From an uncultured Leptotrichiaceae bacterium (GTDB lineage Bacteria; Fusobacteriota; Fusobacteriia; Fusobacteriales; Leptotrichiaceae), in assembly GCA_938037005.1 (NCBI GenBank), contig CALHVR010000083.1, positions 1 through 17,205 of the forward strand: a stretch of DNA of 17,205 bases. Direction: 5' to 3'. The notes beneath the pieces were generated by a model. It made no database searches. It was not told the origin of the DNA and saw only the letters and a program-made list of their open reading frames with translations. Below, in pieces: positions 8,138-15,326 of the stretch. The position numbers and the translations under genes were made by a program. Every line of letters starts with the position of its first letter. The first letter of the stretch is position 1.

Positions 8138-9814
8138 TTATTTAAAATCTTTAATTTTTAATTCTATATACAAATCACTTCTACCCGACTTAAATACAGG
8201 TGTATAAACTATTTCAAATGTTTTATGAATATTTTTTACTTTTAATTTTTGACCTAAATTATAACCAATCACTGATATTATTCTATCATTTTTTTTAATA
8301 AACCCTTTAAAATGCCTATTATTTACACCAAATTTTTGAAAACTTATAAATTTTATTCCTTTATCCATAAAATTTGGTTCTTGATTATCAAGTCCAAATG
8401 GTGCCAATTTATTAATATCTAATAATTTATTTTTATTTATTTGTTCTATACTCAAATCTGTATCAATAGATAATACTTTTTCCTCTGTTTTTTTATTAGC
8501 TTCGCTTAATTTTCTTTTCAAAAAATTTTCAACATCTTTTAATTGATTTTCTGCTATTAAAAATCCTGCAGCTAAATCATGACCTCCAAATCGTTCAAAT
8601 TTATGCGATGTTTCTTTTAATATTTCAAAAATATTAAGTCCATCAATACTTCTACATGAAGCTTTACCCAATCCATTTTTAATTGATATTAATATAACCG
8701 GAATATTATATTTCATTGAAATTCTAGAACAAACTACACCAATTACTCCCGAATGCCAAACTCTACTCTTCATAAAAATATATTTTGGATTTTTTAATTT
8801 TTGAATTTTTTCTTCTATTTCATTATATATTTCCATTTCTAAATATCGTCTTACTTTATTAGCTTTTTTCATATCTTCAATTATTGAAAATAGTCTATAA
8901 TCATCTTCTTGAATAAAAAATTCTACAACTGTTCTTGATTTATCAATACGACCTAAAGCATTAAAAATAGGAGCTATATAAAATCCAATCTCATTTGTTG
9001 TTATATTTTTAGAGTTTATTTTCAAATAGTTTAAAATATACCGCATCCCTTTTATTTTAGATTTTTGTAAATTAACAAGACCTTTTTTTATGATTATTCT
9101 ATTTTCATCAACCATCGGCACAACATCTGCCACTGTACCAATCATTACAATATCTAAATAATCAAATAAAATTTTCTCACTTATTCCAGCTTTTTGATAA
9201 ACAGCACACGCTAATTTAAAGGCGACACCTACTCCTGCTAAGTTTTTATTTGGATATTTTTTGCTTATTTTTGGATTTATTGTAGGTATATTAAATTCCT
9301 TAATTTTTTCATTTTCATGATGATGATCTGTTATAATTATATCTAACCCTATTTTTTTTAACATCAAAACTTCTTCTCTTGTCGCTATTGAAGTATCTAC
9401 TGTTATAAATAACTTAGTTCCTCTTTTTTCTAAAACTTCAATCATTTTTGATGTTATTGCAGTTCCTTCATGTGATCTGCTAGGCGTGTAATAATCTACC
9501 CACAATCCCAATTTTCGTAACACTATGACTAAATATGCAGTAGCAGAAATTCCATCTACATCATAATCACCATAAATCGTAATTTTTTCATTTTTTTCTT
9601 TTGCTTTAAGTATTCTGTCTACAACTTTATTCATATCTTCAAATAAGAAAGGATCATGAAAATCCTCCTTATTTGAATTTAAAAATTTATCTACTTCTTT
9701 TTTTGTAGTTATATTTCTATTTAATAATAAACTTGTTATTAATCTATTTTCTTTAAATTCATACGCTTTTTTACTTAAATATTTATAATTATAGTTTTTT
9801 TGTTCCCATTTCAC
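8138..9814 (-). CDS. recJ: Single-stranded-DNA-specific exonuclease RecJ
   Basis: 5'-3' ssDNA exonuclease of 558 aa used in recombinational and mismatch repair. DHH-phosphoesterase motifs are visible: YGDYDVDG (81-88), VD (139-140), the DHH motif at 163-165 within TDHHHE, and GTVADVVPM (226-234). The DHHA1 part has HSGVIGVVCSRI (354-365) and FGGHDLAAGF (409-418). A C-terminal OB-like region follows. Two spots differ from the forms I know best: VDTS (139-142) where VDNG is common, and APIFNALGR (281-289) where an Arg usually follows the Pro. The start is most likely GTG at 9814, giving the typical MKW beginning; the nearby ATG at 9809 is out of frame and hits a stop after six codons. The gap to rbfA is only 3 nt, suggesting translational coupling. 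The identification is secure. Confidence 0.93.
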   Translation of the reverse strand: MKWEQKNYNYKYLSKKAYEFKENRLITSLLLNRNITTKKEVDKFLNSNKEDFHDPFLFEDMNKVVDRILKAKEKNEKITIYGDYDVDGISATAYLVIVLRKLGLWVDYYTPSRSHEGTAITSKMIEVLEKRGTKLFITVDTSIATREEVLMLKKIGLDIIITDHHHENEKIKEFNIPTINPKISKKYPNKNLAGVGVAFKLACAVYQKAGISEKILFDYLDIVMIGTVADVVPMVDENRIIIKKGLVNLQKSKIKGMRYILNYLKINSKNITTNEIGFYIAPIFNALGRIDKSRTVVEFFIQEDDYRLFSIIEDMKKANKVRRYLEMEIYNEIEEKIQKLKNPKYIFMKSRVWHSGVIGVVCSRISMKYNIPVILISIKNGLGKASCRSIDGLNIFEILKETSHKFERFGGHDLAAGFLIAENQLKDVENFLKRKLSEANKKTEEKVLSIDTDLSIEQINKNKLLDINKLAPFGLDNQEPNFMDKGIKFISFQKFGVNNRHFKGFIKKNDRIISVIGYNLGQKLKVKNIHKTFEIVYTPVFKSGRSDLYIELKIKDFK

Positions 9815-9817
9815 GAA

Positions 9818-10180
9818 CTATTCACTATCCTTTTGTTTGATTTCATTTAATATTGATGTAATTTTAATCCCGTATTCCACACTATCATCCAAATGAATTC
9901 TTACCTCCGGTACAAATCTTATTGATAATTGTAAACCTATTACTTTTCTAAAAAAACCTTTTAATTTTGATAATTCTTCAAATAATTTTTCTTTGTTTAT
10001 ATTATTTTTAAGATCTAAAATTGAAAATGTTAAATCTAAATATCTACCATCATTTGTCATTTCTACTTTATGAATTGAAACTAAATTTTTTATTTTTTCA
10101 TTTTTTACATCTGTTAATAAAGTCATTCCAATTATTCTTGAAATTTCTTTTTCTAATCCTTTTTTTCTTCTATCATTCAT
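9818..10180 (-). CDS. rbfA: 30S ribosome-binding factor RbfA
   Basis: Small KH-fold protein of 120 aa that binds immature 30S subunits and helps 16S rRNA 5'-end maturation. Family features are visible: an N-terminal basic helix (NDRRKKGLEKEISRII), the middle V-x-x-V-E-M-T-x-D-x-R-Y-L segment, and the C-terminal RFVPEVRIHLDDSVEYG stretch. I place the start at ATG 10180, not at the in-frame GTG at 10189: GAGGTGA (10193-10187) is an evident Shine-Dalgarno for the ATG at normal spacing, and the GTG lies inside it. It sits between infB (36-46 nt gap, depending on the start) and recJ (3 nt gap). The identification is good; the length matches the family. Confidence 0.92.
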   Translation of the reverse strand: MNDRRKKGLEKEISRIIGMTLLTDVKNEKIKNLVSIHKVEMTNDGRYLDLTFSILDLKNNINKEKLFEELSKLKGFFRKVIGLQLSIRFVPEVRIHLDDSVEYGIKITSILNEIKQKDSE

Positions 10181-10186
10181 TTTTCT

Positions 10187-10193
10187 CACCTCA
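10187..10193 (-). promoter_or_regulatory. Shine-Dalgarno deciding the rbfA start
   Basis: GAGGTGA on the - strand lies 6 nt before ATG 10180. Because the upstream in-frame GTG (10189) is part of this element, it is unlikely to be the initiation codon. Confidence 0.75.
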
Positions 10194-10226
10194 TATTTAA
10201 TTATTTTATCTTGTTAAATAATCAAA

Positions 10227-13004
10227 TTATCTTGGTATTTCTTCCATAATATATGATTCAATGATATCTCCTTCTTTAATATCATTAAAGTCTTTAATTC
10301 CCATTCCACATTCTTGACCCATAACTACTTCTTTTGCATCATCTTTAAATCTCTTAAGCGACGCTAATTCACCATCAAACACTATGATTCCATCTCTTAA
10401 TACTCTAATTTTTGATGCTTTTGTAACTTTACCATCAACTACTAAAGCTCCGGCAATATTACCAACATTTGTGATTTTAAATACTTGTTTTAATTCCATT
10501 CTTCCTAAATATACTTCTTTAAATTCAGGATCTAACATTCCAGTCATTGCTTTCTCAATTTCTTCTGTTAAATGATAAATTACATTATAGTTTCTAATTT
10601 CTACTCCAGTTTTTTCAGCTTCATTAATTGCTGGCGTTGTTGGTCTAACATTAAATGCAATAATTAACGCATTAGATGCTTCTGCTAATTTAACATCTCC
10701 TTCTGTTACAGCTCCGGCACTTGCTTGAATTATATTAATTACCACTTTTTCATTATTCAATTTAGCTAATGATTCTTTTAATGCTTCCACCGATCCTTTC
10801 GAGTCAGCTCTTATAATACATTTCAATTCTTTTAATTGTTGTTCATCTAATTCTTGTGATAAACTCTCTAATGAAATATGTTTTTTCTTATTCTGTTCAC
10901 TAGCTTTTTTCTCATTAGCATAATCTTCTGCTATTTTTTTAGCTTGTTTATCATTATTTACTCCATAAAGTACATCTCCTGCATTTGGAACTATACTAAA
11001 TCCTGTAATTTCAACTGGTTGAGCTAATCCTGCTTTTTCTATTTTATTTCCTCTATCATCAACCATTGATCTAACTCTACCATAAGTTTCACCAGCAACA
11101 AATATATCTCCAATTTCAAGCTCTCCTTCTTGAACTAGTATATCTGCAACTGCTCCCATTTTAGGATCTAATCTTGATTCAATAACTACAGCTTTAACTC
11201 TTTTCTTAGGATTTGCTTTAAGCTCTAATAATTCTGCAGTAACTAATATTGTTTCTAGTAATTCTTCTAAATTAATTCTTTGTTTTGCTGAAATTTCTAC
11301 AAATTCAGTATCTCCACCCCAATCTGGAGCCATTAAACCATATTCTGTCAATTCAGTTCGCACTCTCATAGGATCAGCACCTGGTTTATCAATTTTATTT
11401 ATTGCGACTATTATTGGTACACCTGCTTCTTTCGCATGTGAAATTGCTTCAACTGTTTGTGGTTTAACACCATCATCCGCAGCAACGATTAATATAGAAA
11501 TATCTGTTATATTAGCACCTCTTGCCCTCATCTCTGTAAATGCTTCGTGTCCAGGAGTATCTATAAATGTTATTTTTTGACCTTGCCAATTAACTTGATA
11601 AGCTCCTATTTTTTGAGTAATTCCTCCTGCTTCTCCAGCAGTTACATTTGTTTGTCTTAAAGCATCAAGTAATGAAGTTTTACCATGATCAACGTGACCC
11701 ATTATTGTTATTACCGGAGCTCTCAATTCTAAATCTTGTTCCTTGTCTTCAAATTCTAAATGATATTTTTCTCCATAACTCACTTCAACTACTTCTTCTT
11801 TTTCTACAATAACTTCATAATCCATCGCAACTTCTTCAGCTTCTTCAAATGATAAAATTGCATTTGCTGTAAGAATTTTTCCTTGCATAAAGAATTTTTT
11901 AATAACATCTGAAACATTTATCCCTAATTTTTCAGCCAAATCTTTTATCGCAATTTCTTCTGAAATTGTTATCATTCCAATAGTTTCACCTTCAATTCTA
12001 ACTATTTCATCTTTAACTTTTTTCTCTTCTTTTTTCTTACCTTTTTTCTTTTTATCATCTTTTCTAAAATCTGATCTAAGTTCTCTTAATTTTTTCTCTT
12101 CTTCTTTTTGTTTTTTCTCTTTTTCGTATTTTTTCTTATCGAACTTAGTTCTATTTCCTTTGTTTGATGCTTTTGGTTTTTCACTTGATGGAGTAACAAC
12201 TGATGCTATTTCATCTTCATTGTTTTTAGGTTTGTTATCTCTTCTAACAAAGTTTCTATTATCTCTTGAAGAAAAGTCCTTATCCTTCCCATCTTTGTTG
12301 AAGTTTCTTCTTTCTCCATTGTTATTTCTATCTTTATTAAAATCTTTTCTATCATTTCTATCTTTATTGAAATCTCTTCTTTCGTTTCTTTGACCGTCTC
12401 TATTGAAAGTTCTTCTTTCTCCATTATCATTTCTATCTTTGCTGAAATCTCTTCTATCATTTCTTTGACCGTCTCTATTGAAAGTTCTTCTTTCTCCATT
12501 ATCGTTTCTATCTTTATTGAAATCTCTTCTTTCATTTCTTTGACCGTCTCTATTGAAGTTTCTTCTTTCTCCATTATCATTTCTATCTTTATTGAAATCT
12601 CTTCTTTCGTTTCTTTGACCGTCTTTATTGAAGTTTCTTCTTTCTCCATTATCGTTTCTATCTTTATTCTCTTTGTGATAATTTTTTTTATCATTATTTT
12701 TATTATCGTTTCTATTTACTCTATTATCATGAGAATTCCTTTTATTTTCAAATACAACTTTCTCTTTCACAATATGTTCTTCTTTTTTTGCAGTCACTAC
12801 TTTTTTCTCTCCTTTAGATTCTGCCACTTCAGCTTTATTATTGTTATTATTTAATTTACTATTGACTTTTGATTTTACAATTAATACTTCTTTTTCTGTT
12901 AATGTGTTTAAATGTGATTTTTTCTCAATTCCCGCTTCATTAACTATTTTTAATAACTCGGTACTTTTCATCCCGTATTCTTTAGCTAAATCGTATATCT
13001 TCAT
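10227..13004 (-). CDS. infB: Translation initiation factor IF-2 with repeat-expanded N-terminal region
   Basis: GTPase of 925 aa that places initiator fMet-tRNA on the ribosome and promotes subunit joining. Residues 1-50 form an IF2_N domain. A Lys/Asn-rich linker follows, then the RNDNGERR-type tandem repeats (about 115-244), a Lys/Glu-rich coil (about 285-335) and a second IF2_N-like domain (about 340-392). The G domain carries GHVDHGKT (436-443), DTPGH (482-486) and NKID (536-539). Domains II, III and the fMet-tRNA-binding domain follow. The catalytic core looks normal; only the N-terminal linker is unusual. The ATG at 13004 has a perfect GGAGGTGA ribosome binding site inside the end of the ylxR-like gene, which it overlaps by 23 nt. 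The identification is secure. Confidence 0.97.
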   Translation of the reverse strand: MKIYDLAKEYGMKSTELLKIVNEAGIEKKSHLNTLTEKEVLIVKSKVNSKLNNNNNKAEVAESKGEKKVVTAKKEEHIVKEKVVFENKRNSHDNRVNRNDNKNNDKKNYHKENKDRNDNGERRNFNKDGQRNERRDFNKDRNDNGERRNFNRDGQRNERRDFNKDRNDNGERRTFNRDGQRNDRRDFSKDRNDNGERRTFNRDGQRNERRDFNKDRNDRKDFNKDRNNNGERRNFNKDGKDKDFSSRDNRNFVRRDNKPKNNEDEIASVVTPSSEKPKASNKGNRTKFDKKKYEKEKKQKEEEKKLRELRSDFRKDDKKKKGKKKEEKKVKDEIVRIEGETIGMITISEEIAIKDLAEKLGINVSDVIKKFFMQGKILTANAILSFEEAEEVAMDYEVIVEKEEVVEVSYGEKYHLEFEDKEQDLELRAPVITIMGHVDHGKTSLLDALRQTNVTAGEAGGITQKIGAYQVNWQGQKITFIDTPGHEAFTEMRARGANITDISILIVAADDGVKPQTVEAISHAKEAGVPIIVAINKIDKPGADPMRVRTELTEYGLMAPDWGGDTEFVEISAKQRINLEELLETILVTAELLELKANPKKRVKAVVIESRLDPKMGAVADILVQEGELEIGDIFVAGETYGRVRSMVDDRGNKIEKAGLAQPVEITGFSIVPNAGDVLYGVNNDKQAKKIAEDYANEKKASEQNKKKHISLESLSQELDEQQLKELKCIIRADSKGSVEALKESLAKLNNEKVVINIIQASAGAVTEGDVKLAEASNALIIAFNVRPTTPAINEAEKTGVEIRNYNVIYHLTEEIEKAMTGMLDPEFKEVYLGRMELKQVFKITNVGNIAGALVVDGKVTKASKIRVLRDGIIVFDGELASLKRFKDDAKEVVMGQECGMGIKDFNDIKEGDIIESYIMEEIPR
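12273..12662 (-). repeat. 75-bp tandem repeats inside infB
   Basis: Four near-identical 75-bp units (25 residues each, pattern DRNDNGERRxFNxDGQRN followed by xRRDFxK) cover residues 115-214. A short DRNDRKDFNK element and a degenerate fifth unit follow, to about residue 244. Differences between units are mostly N/T, N/S, K/R and E/D substitutions. The array encodes a highly charged, presumably disordered linker upstream of the GTPase domain. Such arrays commonly vary in copy number between strains, and assembly can collapse them. Confidence 0.9.
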
Positions 13005-13530
13005 CAGTCACCTCCACTTTATTTAATATTCCTCGTACTACTTTTTTATCATATATTCCTATAACATTTACATCTCTATCAAATATTTCAAGTAAACTTT
13101 TTTTATTTTTAATAAAGATTATTGAAATTTTATTCTCTTCACTTATTTTTTTAAATTCAGTAATATATTTTTCTTTTATATCTTTCGGTAATATAATTAA
13201 TTTTACTTTACTTTTTTTCATCAAATCAAGATTATCTTCTACCCCAAATACAAAAAATTTTGAATTTTTCATTGGTTTTATTATATCTAGTATATTTTTT
13301 TTTCTATTCTCAATTTTTTTCATTATTTTCATTAACTCAGTTAATTCAATATTATATTTTTTATGTTTTGATAATTTTTCAACACAAATAGCATTTCCAC
13401 AAATATAAAAACCTCTATTTTGTATTTTCATTTTTTCATCAAAAATATATTTTTCGTTAATTTGTGATATTCTTATTAAATTTTTTTTTTCTTCTTTTTT
13501 TCTACAACAAACACATGTTCTTTCAGGCAT
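12982..13530 (-). CDS. YlxR-family RNA-binding domain fused to an L7Ae/YlxQ-like domain
   Basis: Protein of 182 aa lying where ylxR and ylxQ stand in Firmicute nusA-infB operons. The N-terminal half (about 1-75) is YlxR (DUF448; called RnpM in some species, where it binds RNA and the RNase P RNA): RTCVCCR (4-10) gives C6-x2-C9, and NRGFYIC (38-44) with C49 matches the conserved GRG-x-Y-x-C region. The C-terminal half (about 77-172) reads like the L7Ae/YlxQ fold: a helix, a VxLIILPKD strand-loop, ISIIFI, then a helix and a VIGIYDKKVVRGIL tail. The YlxR part is firm; the L7Ae part is my inference from pattern and gene position. The ribosome binding site is weak (only AAAG before ATG 13530, 6 nt after nusA), suggesting coupling to nusA translation. 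The 3' end overlaps infB by 23 nt. Confidence 0.8.
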   Translation of the reverse strand: MPERTCVCCRKKEEKKNLIRISQINEKYIFDEKMKIQNRGFYICGNAICVEKLSKHKKYNIELTELMKIMKKIENRKKNILDIIKPMKNSKFFVFGVEDNLDLMKKSKVKLIILPKDIKEKYITEFKKISEENKISIIFIKNKKSLLEIFDRDVNVIGIYDKKVVRGILNKVEVTDEDIRFS

Positions 13531-13536
13531 AAATTA

Positions 13537-14679
13537 TTATTCACTTTCTAATTCTGTTTGTATATCTTCTACTTTTTCTGTATCTTTATTATCTACAATA
13601 GAATCAATTAATTCTTCTTTTTTTTCATCCGTTTTAATTGTATGTATATCAATTTTTATTCCACACAATCTTGCTGCTAATCTTGAATTTTGCCCTTTTT
13701 TACCAATAGCTAGTGATAATTGTTTTTCATCTACTTCAACTCTTGCAATTTGTTCATTTTCTTCATTCTCAATAATTGCTACTGATGCAACTTCTGCTGG
13801 ATTTAAAGCATTTTTTACATAATATCTTATATCTTCATCCCATAATACTATATCAATTTTTTCTCCTCTTAATTCATCTATAATACTTTGGATTCTCATT
13901 CCATTTTTACCGATACAAGCTCCTTTAACATCTAAATTTACATCAGATGAATAAACTGCAACTTTTGCTCTACTTCCTGCTTCTCTAGAGATATTTTTAA
14001 TTTCTATTATTCCATCTTCAATTTCTGGAATTTCCAATTTTAATAAGTGTCTTAATAATTCTGGACTTTTTCTTGATAAAAAGCTTTTTGTATATTTCGT
14101 TGATTCTTCCACCTGTCCAACAAACAGTTTTATTCTATCTCCTTGAACAAATTTATCAACTTCTGACAATTCTTTTTCAGGAACAATTGATTCAAGCCCA
14201 TTTATTTCAACATATAAATTTCCTTTTTCATCAGTTTTTCTCACATTAGCTGTAATAATTGAATTTTCAATTTCTTTAAATTTATTAAAGATATTTTTCT
14301 TTTCACATTCCCTAACTTTTTGAACAACTATTTGTTTTGCATTTTGAATTGCATTTCTCTTAAAGTTTTCAGCATTTATCTCTAATTCAATTACATCTCC
14401 TAATTTTGATCTTTTTTTCAAAGATAACGCATCTTCCAAACTAATTTCTTCATCTAAATTTTTCACATTTTCAACTACTAATTTTCTTGAAAAAACTTTT
14501 ACATCTCCATTATTTCTATTAATAGTGACTACCGCATTATCTTTTTCACCATAATTTTTTTTATACGCCGCTAATAACGCTGTTTCAACTGCTTCCAATA
14601 ATTCCTCTTTTATTATCCCTTTTTCTCTTTCCAATTCATCCAAAGCTTCTAAAAAGATTCTTTGATCCTTAGCTTTCAT
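13537..14679 (-). CDS. nusA: Transcription termination/antitermination factor NusA
   Basis: RNA polymerase-binding factor of 380 aa controlling pausing, termination and antitermination. Layout: N-terminal polymerase-binding domain (about 1-130), S1 domain (about 137-203), KH1 with GKNG (257-260) and KH2 with GKKGQNSRLAARL (326-338), then a short acidic tail. It lacks the C-terminal acidic repeat domains of E. coli NusA, as most short NusAs do. The ATG at 14679 shares its A with the rimP stop codon (TAATG), and GAGGAGG lies inside the end of rimP, so the two are translationally coupled. The identification is secure. Confidence 0.96.
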   Translation of the reverse strand: MKAKDQRIFLEALDELEREKGIIKEELLEAVETALLAAYKKNYGEKDNAVVTINRNNGDVKVFSRKLVVENVKNLDEEISLEDALSLKKRSKLGDVIELEINAENFKRNAIQNAKQIVVQKVRECEKKNIFNKFKEIENSIITANVRKTDEKGNLYVEINGLESIVPEKELSEVDKFVQGDRIKLFVGQVEESTKYTKSFLSRKSPELLRHLLKLEIPEIEDGIIEIKNISREAGSRAKVAVYSSDVNLDVKGACIGKNGMRIQSIIDELRGEKIDIVLWDEDIRYYVKNALNPAEVASVAIIENEENEQIARVEVDEKQLSLAIGKKGQNSRLAARLCGIKIDIHTIKTDEKKEELIDSIVDNKDTEKVEDIQTELESE

Positions 14680-15167
14680 TATTCCTCCTCACTATTCAAT
14701 GCTCCAGTCGGCATTTTATATACAATATTTGCTTTTTTTAATTTATTTAACGGTATTTCTATTATTTTATTTAATTTTATATCATTAATATAAATTGTTT
14801 CATTTTCAAAATTTTCCAATTTACCTTCAAATGTTTTCTTACTTTCAATTTGAATTTTAGAATACACTTTTACATTTTCTCCAATAAATCGTATAAAATC
14901 TTTAGCTTTTTTTAGCTTTCTTTCAAGTCCCGGTGTTGAAACTTCTAAGAAAAATTTATCTTTTATTAGTTCATCTACAATTCCGTCAATTTTTTGACTT
15001 AATTCTATACAATCATCTAAATTTGTATTTCCTTCTTCTTTTTCCACATACACTCGTAAGTAATTATAGCCTCCTTCTTGAACATACTCAATATCAGATA
15101 ATTCTAATTGAAGTTCTTTTAAGTGATTTTCAATACTTTCTTCAATCTTTTGTAAAATAACTTCCAT
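14679..15167 (-). CDS. rimP: Ribosome maturation factor RimP
   Basis: Cytosolic factor of 162 aa needed for 30S subunit maturation in the family. Visible family segments: DCIELSQKIDGIVDE (about 32-46) and the signature LEVSTPGLERKLKKAKDF in the middle, followed by the SH3-like C-terminal half with VKVYSK and a FEGKLENF strand. The ATG at 15167 follows AGAGGTGA. It is the first gene of the rimP-nusA-ylxR/Q-infB-rbfA-recJ operon and overlaps nusA by one base. A 9-bp hairpin lies 24 nt upstream of its start. The identification is secure. Confidence 0.94.
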   Translation of the reverse strand: MEVILQKIEESIENHLKELQLELSDIEYVQEGGYNYLRVYVEKEEGNTNLDDCIELSQKIDGIVDELIKDKFFLEVSTPGLERKLKKAKDFIRFIGENVKVYSKIQIESKKTFEGKLENFENETIYINDIKLNKIIEIPLNKLKKANIVYKMPTGALNSEEE

Positions 15168-15190
15168 TTTTCACCTCTTATTTAAAATTG

Positions 15191-15218
15191 AAAGAGTGGA
15201 TATTGCAACCCACTCTTT
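15191..15218 (-). terminator. Hairpin between rny and rimP (terminator or leader attenuator)
   Basis: A perfect 9-bp stem, AAAGAGTGG / CCACTCTTT, has a 10-nt loop (15200-15209). On the - strand it is followed by CAATTTTAAA, so the T tract is interrupted. It could end rny transcripts. It also lies downstream of the candidate rimP promoter and so would be part of the rimP leader. Confidence 0.6.
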
Positions 15219-15239
15219 TCAGTCTGTTATCTTCTTGTT

Positions 15240-15271
15240 ATTATAGTATCATAATTCCATCATTTTTTCAA
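15240..15271 (-). promoter_or_regulatory. Candidate promoter of the rimP-nusA-infB operon
   Basis: A perfect TATAAT lies on the - strand (15245-15240). The best -35 match is TTGAAA (15271-15266) with a 20-nt spacer, which is long. The position between rny and rimP is sensible, but the spacing makes the call tentative. If it is used, the leader of about 65 nt contains the hairpin at 15191-15218. Confidence 0.4.
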
Positions 15272-15326
15272 GTTTTTTCTTCAAAACTTTTCTTAAAAAA
15301 TTTATTATTCTCTATACTCAATTACA

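Noticed and set aside
10181..10189. GTG at 10189 as the rbfA start
   Set aside because: The GTG is part of the GAGGTGA ribosome binding site of the ATG at 10180.
10200..10222. ATTATTT / AAATAAT hairpin between infB and rbfA
   Set aside because: It has only A-T pairs, a 9-nt loop and no T tract. It is expected by chance in sequence this AT-rich.
12206..12694. A 162-residue - strand frame rich in Glu, Ile and Lys
   Set aside because: It is a frame-shifted reading of the infB tandem repeats. It stays open because the 75-bp unit has no stop in that frame.
12390..12854. A 154-residue + strand Ser/Ile/Phe-rich frame that looks like repeated membrane segments
   Set aside because: It is antisense to the infB repeats, with no ribosome binding site and no family resemblance.
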